Below, in pieces: positions 16,127 to 24,624 of a stretch of 64,000 bases of DNA. The stretch comes from Paracoccus sp. (in: a-proteobacteria) (lineage in GTDB: Bacteria; Pseudomonadota; Alphaproteobacteria; Rhodobacterales; Rhodobacteraceae). The stretch is from positions 62,001 to 126,000 of the forward strand of contig NZ_JAUNTO010000001.1 of NCBI RefSeq assembly GCF_030538655.1, given 5' to 3'. The notes beneath the pieces were generated by a model. The model was given only the letters and a program-made list of their open reading frames with translations. It made no database searches and was not told the origin of the DNA. The number at the start of each line of letters is the position of its first letter. The stretch's first letter is position 1. The translations under genes were made by a program, and so were the position numbers.

Positions 16127-16999
16127 TCAGAAGCCGTAAACCAGCGAAACACCCAGTTTGTTGTCGGTGCGGATTTCACGCTCCGACTGGTATTCGGTGG
16201 TGTAGGACACGCGGGTCGCGAAAGCGTCCGACATGCGCAGGTTCAGACCCAGCTCGTTGGTGATCGCGTCGCCAGCATCGCTCGACGACAGAATGTCGGT
16301 GTCGTTGGTGACAAAGACGTTCTCGTTGAAGCGGTGGTAGAAGCGCGAAGCCAGAATGTAACCGGTTTCGGTGGTCGAGCTTTCGTCGGCCAGACCGTCA
16401 CGCTGGTTGGCGGTCGCGGTGTAGCGGATACCAACACCGGCCTGCACGCGCCAGGTGGTGTCCGGCGTGTTCAGAACGCGGTAACCCGGACCAAAGCCAA
16501 GGAAGCCGTCGCGACGCAGGTTGTCGCCTTCGGCCAGAGCGTCGGTGCTCAGACGGCCCAGAACGAAACCATACAGGCGGTCATCGAAGTAATACTGGCC
16601 ATCATAGATGACGTAGGTTTCTTCTTTGTCCTTGGTGCCTTCGGTGTTTTCACCGAATTCCAGCAGCATACCCAGCGACTGTGCCCAGCGACCTTCATTG
16701 TAGTTCAGGCGGGCGGCCAGAGCGAAGTCCTGCTCGTCGGTGTTGCCCGAGGAACCGGCATAGGTCAGCGCGACCGAGCCAAACAGGCCCTGACGGCGAT
16801 CAGCCGGACCAAAGCGGTCACGGTCCTGCGAACGGGCGAAGTCGTCACGAACCGCGTCTTCGACATCGGTCATGGCTTCGTTGATCGAGGTGATACCAGC
16901 AGCGTTGGCACCAGTGGCGATTTCCGACTGAGCGAAAGCAGGAACGGACAGAGCGACCAGAATGGCCGAAGCGCCGGCGAGAGAAGCGATGTTTTTCAT
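16127..16999 (-). CDS. DUF481 outer-membrane beta-barrel protein (YdiY/salt-induced type)
   Basis: 290 residues with a Sec signal peptide ending 'VPAFA-QS'. The mature protein alternates polar and hydrophobic residues in strands typical of DUF481 barrels ('GSVALTYAGSSGNTDEQDFALAARLNYN', split strands) and ends in aromatic phenylalanine ('LGVSLVYGF'), the outer-membrane insertion signal. Family members are called putative salt-induced outer membrane proteins; the substrate is unknown. ATG 16999 has GAGGTG upstream. A nearly 400-bp AT-rich leader precedes it, suggesting complex regulation, and it converges with the candidate 6S RNA on a shared terminator. Confidence 0.9.
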   Translation of the reverse strand: MKNIASLAGASAILVALSVPAFAQSEIATGANAAGITSINEAMTDVEDAVRDDFARSQDRDRFGPADRRQGLFGSVALTYAGSSGNTDEQDFALAARLNYNEGRWAQSLGMLLEFGENTEGTKDKEETYVIYDGQYYFDDRLYGFVLGRLSTDALAEGDNLRRDGFLGFGPGYRVLNTPDTTWRVQAGVGIRYTATANQRDGLADESSTTETGYILASRFYHRFNENVFVTNDTDILSSSDAGDAITNELGLNLRMSDAFATRVSYTTEYQSEREIRTDNKLGVSLVYGF

Positions 17000-17398
17000 T
17001 TTACACCTCATGAGGAAGGTTTCTTGCGGTTACCCGACCCAATACCCGAGCCGGAATATCCTTGCCCGGCAGACGTAATCCGATGCGCGGGGATCGTTAA
17101 GAGGGTTGGCCAGCATCATTCAGCACACGTCAAAGGCGCATATGCAGACACATCACCCCCAACGGCGGATTTCAGCCGACACGAAATCTTACAAACCCAT
17201 TATGGAACCGCTGCCGACAGCGAGAAACTCAATGTTATTTCAGCAACTTATAGCATATCAACCAAGAGTTGATCCCGTCGGAATGTTGCAGTTTAGCGTG
17301 AACAGCTTTGTCTGCCTATATTTTGAGCAATTATTTTTTCACCTTCTGACCGCGCCTCTGTTGCATAATCGACACGGCCAATGGTTAATCAACACAGA
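17000..17398. other. 399-bp gene-free, relatively AT-rich region
   Basis: No convincing coding frame is seen. This is the 5' region of the DUF481 gene (minus strand) and the 3' region of the small membrane-protein gene. Composition is markedly more AT-rich than flanking genes between about 17190 and 17400. Promoter or leader-RNA functions are possible, but no recognised riboswitch or binding site was found. Confidence 0.5.
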
Positions 17399-17719
17399 TC
17401 AGGAACGCCGCGCAGTGTGTTTCGACTCGACCTTGGCACGGATCAGCGCCGGTCGGATAAACAAATGCTGACGCAAACCGCCGCGCGGCGGCGTTTCCGG
17501 TTCGGCCATGCGCATGACAGCGATAGCAAACTGCACGCCGCCAAAGACGATGGTGTTGAACACGATCAGCAGAATCACCGCCAGCCAGCCACCCCGGACA
17601 TTCAGGACCAGATGCTGCAAGTTGGCGACGTTCAGCCCGATCAGCAGCGCCGTAAAGGCAATCGCGATGGCAAAGCCGATCAGGACATGGGTGATATAAA
17701 GGCGGACGAGCTTGGGCAT
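17399..17719 (-). CDS. Small inner-membrane protein, unknown function
   Basis: 106 residues from ATG 17719, which has GGGGAAG upstream. Two membrane helices are evident: 'IGFAIAIAFTALLIGLNVA' (about 14-32) and 'WLAVILLIVFNTIVFGGVQFA' (about 45-65). A positively charged cytoplasmic tail follows ('RPALIRAKVESKHTARRS'). I recognise the pattern from Rhodobacterales genomes but not a named function. It lies 76 nt downstream of nusB on the same strand and may be read from the ribBX-ribH-nusB transcript. Confidence 0.75.
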   Translation of the reverse strand: MPKLVRLYITHVLIGFAIAIAFTALLIGLNVANLQHLVLNVRGGWLAVILLIVFNTIVFGGVQFAIAVMRMAEPETPPRGGLRQHLFIRPALIRAKVESKHTARRS

Positions 17720-17795
17720 GACATGCTTCCCCGGCAAGGATTGCTGCCGATGATAGCATGTTTGCCCGCCGCGACCAGAGGCAGCTTGCGCCGCC

Positions 17796-18260
17796 TCAGA
17801 ACGCTTCGGGGCGCAGTTGGCGCGCCATATGATCCAGCACCGCATTCACGAATTTCGGCTCGCGCCCTTCTGGGAAAAACGCCTCGGCCAGCCGCACATA
17901 TTCGGTGATAACCACCTTGGGCGGAGTCACCGGCGTGACCAGTTCGGCCCCCGCTGCACGGAACAGCGCGCGCAGCACCGGGTCGATGCGGTCGATGGGC
18001 CATTTGGCGACCAGCGCATGATCGGTGGCCTGATCGACCTTGGATTGCCAGGTGACGGCATCATCGACCAGACGGCGGAACAGGTTGGAATCCGCCTCGG
18101 GCGAGGGGGCGTCTTCATCTTCGACGCCGATGCGCCAATCCTCGAACTCGCGCATCACGCGGTCGGCGGATATGCCCGCCGCTTCCATCTGGAACAGCGC
18201 CTGCACCGCATACAGCCGTGCGGCGGCGCTGCGGGCGCGCTTGTCGACAGGGGGCGTCAT
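17796..18260 (-). CDS. nusB: Transcription antitermination factor NusB
   Basis: 154 residues, all-helical. 'RARSAAARLYAVQALFQMEAAG' is the N-terminal RNA-binding arginine-rich helix; 'WPIDRIDPVLRALFRAAGAEL' and 'VVITEYVRLAEAFFPEGREPKFVNAVLDHMA', read in blocks, are the conserved C-terminal half. NusB with NusE (S10) binds boxA in rRNA leaders for antitermination. Its start overlaps the ribH stop by 4 nt, the common ribH-nusB coupling. Confidence 0.97.
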   Translation of the reverse strand: MTPPVDKRARSAAARLYAVQALFQMEAAGISADRVMREFEDWRIGVEDEDAPSPEADSNLFRRLVDDAVTWQSKVDQATDHALVAKWPIDRIDPVLRALFRAAGAELVTPVTPPKVVITEYVRLAEAFFPEGREPKFVNAVLDHMARQLRPEAF

Positions 18261-18808
18261 ACGGTGTCCCCTCCGTCTATCGCACCGGCCAGCCGCACCG
18301 GATCATGATCGGCGCGCAGCACCTCGCGCGCGGGGCGGGCGGTCCAGCGCCGTTGCAGCGCAATCAGATGCAGCGCGGCAGCGGTGGCCCCGCCGCCCTT
18401 GTTCTGCCCGGCGGGATCGGCCCGCACCTCGGCCTGGGTCACGTTTTCCACCGTCAGAATACCGTTGCCGATGGCATGGCCTTGCAGCCCCAGCTCCATC
18501 AACCCGCGCGAGCTGTCATTGCAAACCGTATCATAATGCGTCGTCTCGCCCCGGATGACACAGCCAAGCGCGACAAAGCCGTGATAATCGGCATGGCGCG
18601 CGGCCAGCCCGATGGCGGGCGGAATTTCCAGCGCGCCCGGCACCTGAACCACATCACAGACCGCCCCCGCCTGGGCTGCCACCGCCTGCGCACCGGCCAC
18701 CAGATCAGCGGCAATCGCCTTGTAATAGGGCGCCACCACGATCAGCAGCCGCACCGGGCTGTCGAAACGCGGCAGGTCAAGCTGGTGATGTTCGATGCTG
18801 GCGGCCAT
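18257..18808 (-). CDS. ribH: 6,7-dimethyl-8-ribityllumazine synthase
   Basis: 183 residues. 'VVQVPGALEIPPAIGLAAR' (phosphate/ribityl site), 'GFVALGCVIRGETTHYDTVCNDSSRGL' in blocks, and 'GNGILTVENVTQAEVRA' are the lumazine synthase signatures. It condenses ribitylaminouracil with dihydroxybutanone phosphate, the penultimate step of riboflavin synthesis. It lies 3 nt downstream of ribBX and overlaps nusB. Length is somewhat above the usual 155-160 because of N- and C-terminal extensions; the active-site histidine in 'TTHYD' is intact. Confidence 0.97.
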   Translation of the reverse strand: MAASIEHHQLDLPRFDSPVRLLIVVAPYYKAIAADLVAGAQAVAAQAGAVCDVVQVPGALEIPPAIGLAARHADYHGFVALGCVIRGETTHYDTVCNDSSRGLMELGLQGHAIGNGILTVENVTQAEVRADPAGQNKGGGATAAALHLIALQRRWTARPAREVLRADHDPVRLAGAIDGGDTV

Positions 18809-18811
18809 GGC

Positions 18812-19930
18812 TTATTCCTTGGGAATCGGACGGGTTGAATGGATCGAAAGCCCGTAGGCGTCAAGCCCGACAACCTTCACCGGGGCGGAATTGGTCAGCA
18901 GGATCAGATCCGAAAGGCCCAGCGCCGACAGGATCTGCGCCCCCAGCCCATAGTTGCGCAGCGTATGCGCCCCCACCTCTCCGGGACGGGGCAACGCGGG
19001 CGACAGATCGCGGATCAGCACCACGACGCCGCGCCCCTCACGCGCGATTTCCTCCATCGCGATGGACAGATCACCGGCAGCTTCGCGCCCGATACCCAGC
19101 ACATCATGCAGCGGGTCCAGCGCGTGCATCCGCACCAGCATCGGGCCGGGGGCGGTCAGGCTGCCCTTTATCAGCACGATATGTTCGGCCCCCTGCGTCA
19201 CGTCGCTGAACACCCGCATATCCCATTCGCCGCCAAAGCGGCTGGTGACGCTGGATTGCGACCGCTGGCTGACCAGATTGTCATGGCGGCGGCGATAGGC
19301 GATCAGGTCGCTGATGGTGCCGATTTTCAGCCCGTGTTTCTGTGCAAAACCAATAAGATCGGGCAGCCGCGCCATGGTGCCGTCCTCGTTCATGATCTCG
19401 CAGATCACGCCCGAGGGATTCAGCCCGGCCAGCCGCGCAATATCCACCGCCGCTTCGGTATGACCGGCGCGGACCAGAACGCCTCCCTCGCGGGCGCGCA
19501 GCGGAAACACATGGCCCGGCGTCGCGATGTCGGCGGCCCCGCGCGTCGGGTCGATGGCCACGCTGATGGTGCGGGCGCGGTCATGGGCGGAAATGCCGGT
19601 CGTCACGCCTTCGCGCGCCTCGATCGACAGGGTAAAAGCGGTCTCGTGCCGGCTGGAGTTCTTGGCCGACATCAGCGGCAGACCCAGCGCGTCGATCCGG
19701 CTGCCGGGCATCGACAGACAGATCAGCCCGCGCCCGTGCATCGCCATAAAATTGATCGCCTCGGGCGTGGCCATCTGCGCGGGGATGACCAGATCGCCTT
19801 CATTCTCGCGGTCTTCGTGATCGACCAGAATGAACATGCGGCCATTGCGGGCGTCGTTGATGATGTCCTCGACCGGCGAGATCACATCGGCCAGATCACG
19901 CTCGACCGGGCCGGGTTGTTCATATTGCAT
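18812..19930 (-). CDS. ribB: RibBX: DHBP synthase with degenerate GTP-cyclohydrolase-II-like domain
   Basis: 372 residues. The N-terminal 205 or so residues are a complete 3,4-dihydroxy-2-butanone-4-phosphate synthase: 'DHEDRENEGDLVIPAQMA', 'GRGLICLSM', 'TGISAHDRARTI', 'REGGVLVRAGHTEAAVDIARLAG'. The C-terminal part follows the RibA fold ('LRNYGLGAQILSALGLSDLILLT', 'DAYGLSI'), but the zinc cysteines of the normal G-S-x-R-C-D-C segment are replaced by 'HDVLGIGREAAGD' and the GIGL loop is lost. It should therefore make the C4 unit but not open GTP. Such RibBX proteins are known in proteobacteria; an active RibA must be elsewhere. Confidence 0.9.
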   Translation of the reverse strand: MQYEQPGPVERDLADVISPVEDIINDARNGRMFILVDHEDRENEGDLVIPAQMATPEAINFMAMHGRGLICLSMPGSRIDALGLPLMSAKNSSRHETAFTLSIEAREGVTTGISAHDRARTISVAIDPTRGAADIATPGHVFPLRAREGGVLVRAGHTEAAVDIARLAGLNPSGVICEIMNEDGTMARLPDLIGFAQKHGLKIGTISDLIAYRRRHDNLVSQRSQSSVTSRFGGEWDMRVFSDVTQGAEHIVLIKGSLTAPGPMLVRMHALDPLHDVLGIGREAAGDLSIAMEEIAREGRGVVVLIRDLSPALPRPGEVGAHTLRNYGLGAQILSALGLSDLILLTNSAPVKVVGLDAYGLSIHSTRPIPKE

Positions 19931-20058
19931 GGGTGCCCCCTTTAGCCTTGGGGGTGATTAACACCCGCTGTTGCGGGGTTAAAGAGGCAACGCACGGTGG
20001 GGTGCGGTTAAGGAATGTTGCGTGACGCGGGTTATCGCTGCAATTGCCGGGTTAAGGG

Positions 20059-20113
20059 CTGCACAATCTGTACACCGGATGTGCACGGGCCGTACACAAG
20101 CTGTACACAGGCA
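20059..20113. repeat. 11-bp phased hexamer array A (GTACAC/GTGCAC)
   Basis: Five hexamers, CTGCAC, GTACAC, GTGCAC, GTACAC and GTACAC, begin at 20059, 20070, 20081, 20092 and 20103: exactly 11 bp apart. The 5-bp spacers vary (AATCT, CGGAT, GGGCC, AAGCT, AGGCA). GTGCAC is self-complementary, and 11 bp is about one helical turn, so the sites face one side of the DNA. The array is about 130 bp upstream of ribBX, in a gene-free stretch with GCAACGCAC-like words (19987). A second array exists at 36022. Confidence 0.85.
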
Positions 20114-20133
20114 GACGCAACGCTCGGTGGGGG

Positions 20134-20500
20134 TTAACGGGGCGTGCGGTGGGTTGCGGGGCTGCGGACAAGGACAGCGCGGATGGCAGCAAGCCTGGTG
20201 CGGGTTTGGGCAATGTCGGGATGATCGGGGGATCGCCTGCGTCCTGATAGCCAGCGCCTTGGCCATCAGCGGCCGGGCCTTGGCAAAGCGCGACATGTCA
20301 TCGCAGAGGACGGCGAGGCGGTGCAGGTGGGTCGCGTCATTCGGATTCTGCTTGCCGATGGTCGCCTTGGTAATATCCAGCGTCTCGCGATGCCGGGACG
20401 CGGCATCGCTCTGCTGGCCTTGCCGAAATAAACCAACCGGGAAACGCAGAAACGGCGTCAGAACAATCCCGATGTTCTGGATCGCCCGGAAAGCCGCGAA
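20134..20500 (-). pseudogene. Decayed TPR (kinesin-light-chain-like) gene fragment
   Basis: On the minus strand, one frame reads 'LDITKATIGKQNPNDATHLHRLAVLCDDMSRF' and then 'AKARPLMAKALAIRTQ', the classic TPR unit with a preceding N-P-x-D linker. The next linker and helix, 'DHPDIAQTRTRLAAIRAVL', continue in a different frame about 10 codons later, so there is a frameshift near 20230. No start codon or ribosome site is seen upstream, and the second frame stops at 20134. It is a remnant of a larger TPR protein whose partners are absent here. The fragment lies between array A and the hypothetical gene at 20587. Confidence 0.6.
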
Positions 20501-20586
20501 CCAAATCGGCCACCCAATCCGGCATTCACAACCTCATATCAAGGTAAGGTTGTTCGCATAAGCGCAAGGAAAAATTTACTTTTTCT

Positions 20587-21144
20587 CTACCCCGCCGCAA
20601 AATATCGCTGTCCCGTGACAAACCCGGCCAGACCGCCTGCGGCCATCATCTCGGCCTCGTGGTCGGTTTCGCCGATCATCAGCACCGCATCGCCGGGCAA
20701 GCCCTGCGACGCCAGCCAGCCCTTCATCTCGGTGCGCATCGCACCCCAACTGGTGCCGAAAGGCGGCAAGGCGCGGGCTGATGCCGCGCCAATCTGCGCG
20801 CCCAAGGCTGCGGCGTTCAGGCCCGGCGCGGCACCAAGGTGGCGGGCAGCCGCCAGATCGGCCAGCTTTGCAGCGCGGTCCGGGGCCAACGCACGGCCAT
20901 CCCGAAACACGCCAAGCCCATTCGAGGAGAACAGAAACGCCACCAGATCGCGCCCGGTCGTCGCACGCACCCCGGCATAGGTGCGATAGTCCAATCCCAG
21001 CGCCTTGGCCCGCGCCACCCGTGTCCGAACCACCTCTACCGGCAAACGCGGCCCCAGCAGTTCGGCCCGCGCCACCCGCCAGCAATGGCTGCGCCAGCTT
21101 GCGCCGTTCAGATCGGGGCCGCGATTATGTCCGTTTCCGCTCAT
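20587..21144 (-). CDS. Conserved hypothetical protein downstream of ribE
   Basis: 185 residues, 26 nt after ribE on the same strand and probably co-transcribed. It opens with 'MSGNGHNRGPDLNG', a short motif common at the start of Rhodobacterales hypothetical proteins. The middle reads 'VARAKALGLDYRTYAGVRATTGRDLVAFLFS', split into two helices, and the end 'VLMIGETDHEAEMMAAGGLAGFVTGQRYF' looks like an alpha/beta region. No signal peptide, membrane helix or catalytic motif is recognised. Composition is ordinary, supporting a true gene. Function is unknown. Confidence 0.75.
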   Translation of the reverse strand: MSGNGHNRGPDLNGASWRSHCWRVARAELLGPRLPVEVVRTRVARAKALGLDYRTYAGVRATTGRDLVAFLFSSNGLGVFRDGRALAPDRAAKLADLAAARHLGAAPGLNAAALGAQIGAASARALPPFGTSWGAMRTEMKGWLASQGLPGDAVLMIGETDHEAEMMAAGGLAGFVTGQRYFAAG

Positions 21145-21170
21145 CGCTTATCGTTTGCTTATATACGCAG

Positions 21171-21758
21171 TTAACCCGCCTCGGCCAATCGCGCGACGTA
21201 ACGGGCCAGCGTGTCGATTTCCAGATTGACCGCATCGCCGACCGCCGCCGCGCCCCAATTCGTTACCTCACGCGTGTGCGGGATCAGATTGATGCCGAAA
21301 CGGTTGCCGTCCACCTCGTTCACGGTCAGCGAGGTGCCGTTCAGCGCGACCGAGCCTTTGGGCGCGATGAACCGCGCCAGCGCATCGGGGGCCTGAAAGG
21401 TCAGGCGCAGGCTGTCGCCTTCGGGACGGATGTCCACGATCCGCGCCACGCCATCGACATGGCCGCTGACGATATGGCCGCCCAGTTCGTCGCCCACACG
21501 CAACGCGCGTTCCAGATTGACGCGATGCCCGTCGGCCCATGCGCCCAGATTGGTTTTTGACAGAGTTTCCGCGGAAATATCCACGTCGAACCAGTCATCG
21601 CCCTTGGCGACCACGGTCAGGCATACGCCGTCGCAGGCGATGGATGCGCCCAGATCGACGCCTGCCATGTCATAGGCGCAGGCGATCCGCGCCCGCATAT
21701 CGCCGCGCTGATCCACCGCGCGTAGCGTGCCGATGTCGGTGATGATTCCGGTGAACAT
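21171..21758 (-). CDS. ribE: Riboflavin synthase alpha subunit
   Basis: 195 residues with the internal duplication of the family: lumazine-binding domain 1 starts 'MFTGIITDIGTLRAV' and domain 2 starts 'GGHIVSGHVDGVARI'. 'IACDGVCLTVV' and 'VALNGTSLTVNEV' are the paired substrate loops. It converts two lumazines into riboflavin and ribitylaminouracil. The usual neighbours ribD and nrdR are 5 kb away, beyond the capsule genes. No FMN riboswitch signature was found upstream. Confidence 0.97.
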   Translation of the reverse strand: MFTGIITDIGTLRAVDQRGDMRARIACAYDMAGVDLGASIACDGVCLTVVAKGDDWFDVDISAETLSKTNLGAWADGHRVNLERALRVGDELGGHIVSGHVDGVARIVDIRPEGDSLRLTFQAPDALARFIAPKGSVALNGTSLTVNEVDGNRFGINLIPHTREVTNWGAAAVGDAVNLEIDTLARYVARLAEAG

Positions 21759-22050
21759 GCCTTCCCCTTTTTCCCGTCCCGGCAGGTGTCAGCCTTGGCC
21801 TAGGCCATCGCCCGCGCGGACGCAAGCCGGTGTAATGGCCCCTGCCCTGCGGAAAAGACAGGTTGAGTCTTTGATGATTATGGATTTTTTAAGGATTGTA
21901 TGAGATCAGACGAACACAGGCAAAAGGTTCCGGGTCGCGCCACCCTTTTGCCCGTGAAATTTGCAAACCTGTCCCGCCATCAGCATCTGTCGGCCGGGCT
22001 TTCCGTCGCCGGCCATCCCGTTGGCCATGTTGTTGTTGTCTGGGCAGCTT

Positions 22051-23385
22051 ATGTTCGAAAAGATCGTCCGTTTCCCTGATACCGCCGCCCCTTTGGGGCA
22101 GGCGCCGTCTCAGCGGCGGTTCCTGATGTTGCAGGGGCCACACGGGCCGTTCTTTAACCGCCTTGGCGGGTTGCTGCGCGATGCGGGGGCCACGGTGTGG
22201 CGGGTCGGCTTTAATGCGGGCGACGCGTTTTTCTGGCGCGACCGGGCGCATTTCATCCCCTTTACCGACCCGATTGCCGCATGGCCCGCCCGGCTGGCGC
22301 AGATCGTGCGCGACAAGGACATCACCGACATCGTGCTGTATGGCGATGTGCGCCCGGCCCATGCGGCGGCGCGCGAACTGGCCGCCCGCCGTGGCCTGCG
22401 CCTGCATGTGTTCGAAGAAGGCTATCTTCGCCCCTTCTGGATCAGCTACGAACGCGGCGGATCGAACGGCCATTCGGCGCTGATGAATATCCCGATCCCC
22501 GAAATGCGCGCCACGCTGGCCGATGCCGGAGACGAGGTGCCGCGCCCGCCCGCGCATTGGGGCGACATGCGCGAACATAAATTCTATGGCGCGCTGTATC
22601 ACTTTATGATTCTGGTCGCGAACCGGCGGTTCCGGCAGTTCCGCAGCCATCGCGCCATCCCGGTTTTCGACGAATTCCGGCTGCATCTGCGCCGCCTTCT
22701 GCTGTCCCCGGTCAATGCGCTGCTGCGGATGCGGGCCGTACGTTCGATCAACGGCGGGGGCTGGCCGTTTGTTCTGGTGCTGCTGCAACTGGAACATGAC
22801 AGCAATTTCCAGGCCCATTCGCCCTTTAAACGGCAGCGCGACTTTACCGACCTGTGTCTGCGCGAATTTGCCACACATGCGCCGCGCCATCACCGGATCG
22901 TCTTCAAGGCCCACCCGCTGGAGGATGGGCGCGGCCGTATCATCGCGGCCATCCGCGAACAGGCGCATCTGCTGGGGATCGAAGACAGGGTGCATTTCGT
23001 CCGCGGCGGCAAGCTGGCCTCGCTGCTGACGCAGGCGCGGGCGGTCCTGACCGTCAATTCCACGGCAGCCCAACAGGCGCTGTGGCGCGGCCTGCCGGTC
23101 AAGGCGCTGGGGCGTGCCGTGTATGACAAACCGGGGCTGGTCTCGGATCAGTCGCTGGCCGAATTCATCCGCAACCCCGCCCGCCCCGACCGCGAGGCCT
23201 ATCGCATTTACCGCAGCTATCTGCTGCAAACCAGTCAGGTGCCGGGGGGCTTTTACGCGGCGCGATCCCGCAGCCATACCCTGCGCATCATCAGCGATCT
23301 GATTCTGATGGATGACGATCCGTATGAAACGCTGGCGAACGGGCGGGCGGCATTAAGGCAACAAATCGCCTTGCGAGACGCGTAA
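22051..23385 (+). CDS. kpsS: KpsS-like capsule polysaccharide (beta-Kdo) transferase
   Basis: 444 residues from ATG 22051; upstream in-frame residues look non-coding. 'RRFLMLQGPHGPFFNRLGGLL' and 'WRVGFNAGDAFFW' open the protein, 'HVFEEGYLRPFWISYERGG' is the conserved central block, and 'HPLEDGRG' then 'VLTVNSTAAQQALWRGLPV' are the donor-site blocks. KpsS-type enzymes add the first Kdo to phosphatidylglycerol, starting the lipid linker of group 2/3 capsules. It heads a three-gene plus-strand block with a Wza-like gene and kpsC. ABC transporter genes kpsM/T are not in the window. Confidence 0.87.
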   Translation: MFEKIVRFPDTAAPLGQAPSQRRFLMLQGPHGPFFNRLGGLLRDAGATVWRVGFNAGDAFFWRDRAHFIPFTDPIAAWPARLAQIVRDKDITDIVLYGDVRPAHAAARELAARRGLRLHVFEEGYLRPFWISYERGGSNGHSALMNIPIPEMRATLADAGDEVPRPPAHWGDMREHKFYGALYHFMILVANRRFRQFRSHRAIPVFDEFRLHLRRLLLSPVNALLRMRAVRSINGGGWPFVLVLLQLEHDSNFQAHSPFKRQRDFTDLCLREFATHAPRHHRIVFKAHPLEDGRGRIIAAIREQAHLLGIEDRVHFVRGGKLASLLTQARAVLTVNSTAAQQALWRGLPVKALGRAVYDKPGLVSDQSLAEFIRNPARPDREAYRIYRSYLLQTSQVPGGFYAARSRSHTLRIISDLILMDDDPYETLANGRAALRQQIALRDA

Positions 23386-23491
23386 CCGGCCAAAACAGTG
23401 GCGTCACCACGATAACTTGGGTATTTTGCAACGGATTGTGTCATAAAAACCCGCCCAAGCGGGAATCACGACGGGACAGGAGATTACCGAG

Positions 23492-24619
23492 GTGAAGTTT
23501 AACCTTTCGCGCAACATGATGCGCCTTGCGGCCCTTGCCGCACTGACGCTGGTCGCGGCCTGCGCGCTGCCCCGATCTGGCCCGAACAAGAATGAAATCT
23601 TTGGCGGCTCGGTCGAACGGGGCGGCAATACCCATGTGATCTATGTCAACGATCATGTCACCCGCGCCGCTAATTTCGCGCCGTCCTATGGTTTTTCGCG
23701 CTCGTTCCAGACAGCGGGGGCGGTTGGCGCCGATGAAATCCGCGCGGGCGACGTGCTGGGCCTGGGCATCTGGGAAAACGTCGATGACGGCCTGCTGGCT
23801 GGCCTGGGTCAAAGCGCCACGCAATTGCAGCAAATTCAGGTGGACAGTCAGGGCTATATCTTCGTGCCCTATGCCGGACGCGTGCGCGCTGCGGGCAGCA
23901 CGCCGGAACAGCTGCGCCAGTCGATCACCTCGCGCCTGTCGGCCCAGACCCCCGATCCGCAAGTCACCGTGACCCGTATGGCGGGCGACGGCGCAACCGT
24001 ATCGGTCATGGGCAAGGTGATGAGCCAGGGCGTCTATCCGATCGAACGCCCGACCCGCACCCTGTCGGCCATGCTGGCGCGCGCGGGCGGTGTGGCCATC
24101 GAACCCGAAATCGCCGTCGTCACGGTCAAGCGTGGCAGCGACAGTGGCCGCGTCTGGCTGCGCGATCTGTATGGCAGCAGCTCGAACGACATCGCCCTGC
24201 GCCCCGGCGACATCATTCTGGTCGAGGAAGATCAGCGCAGCTTTACCGCCCTTGGCGCGCTGGGCGGCCAGACCAAGGTGCCGCTGGGCAACGAACAGAT
24301 CAACGCGGTCGAGGCGATTGCCATGGTCGGTGGTCTGAACTCGAACCTTGCTGACCCGACCGGCGTCTTTGTTCTGCGCGACGAGCCGGAATCGGTGGCC
24401 AGCCGTGTGCTGGGCAAGCCGGTCTTTGGTTCGCAGCGGATCGCCTATGTGCTGGATCTGACGCGGCCCAACGGTCTGTTCCTGGCGCGCGATTTCATCA
24501 TCCGCGACAGCGACACCATCTATGTGACCGAAGCGCCCTATGTTCAGTGGAACAAAACGCTGTCGGCCATTACCGGCAGCGCCACCACCGCAGATCGTCT
24601 GAGCAGTATCGGCAACTGA
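23492..24619 (+). CDS. Polysaccharide export lipoprotein (Wza/KpsD-like)
   Basis: 375 residues from a GTG start preceded by AGGAG. The signal peptide ends in a lipobox, 'LTLVAAC', with the lipidated cysteine at about residue 24. 'DEIRAGDVLGLGIWENVDDGL' and 'VDSQGYIFVPYAGRVRAAGSTPEQL', read in blocks, form the poly-export domain, followed by two SLBB-type beta-grasp repeats ('VSVMGKVMSQGVYPI', 'TALGALGGQTKVPL'). Such proteins build the outer-membrane or periplasmic channel for capsule export. It lies between kpsS and kpsC, matching a capsule export unit. Confidence 0.9.
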   Translation: MKFNLSRNMMRLAALAALTLVAACALPRSGPNKNEIFGGSVERGGNTHVIYVNDHVTRAANFAPSYGFSRSFQTAGAVGADEIRAGDVLGLGIWENVDDGLLAGLGQSATQLQQIQVDSQGYIFVPYAGRVRAAGSTPEQLRQSITSRLSAQTPDPQVTVTRMAGDGATVSVMGKVMSQGVYPIERPTRTLSAMLARAGGVAIEPEIAVVTVKRGSDSGRVWLRDLYGSSSNDIALRPGDIILVEEDQRSFTALGALGGQTKVPLGNEQINAVEAIAMVGGLNSNLADPTGVFVLRDEPESVASRVLGKPVFGSQRIAYVLDLTRPNGLFLARDFIIRDSDTIYVTEAPYVQWNKTLSAITGSATTADRLSSIGN

Positions 24620-24624
24620 CGCGC

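Noticed and set aside
21759..22050. FMN riboswitch upstream of ribE or ribBX
   Set aside because: The conserved FMN-aptamer words (AGGGCGGGGTGAAAT-like) were looked for near 19931-20058 and 21759-22050 and not found.
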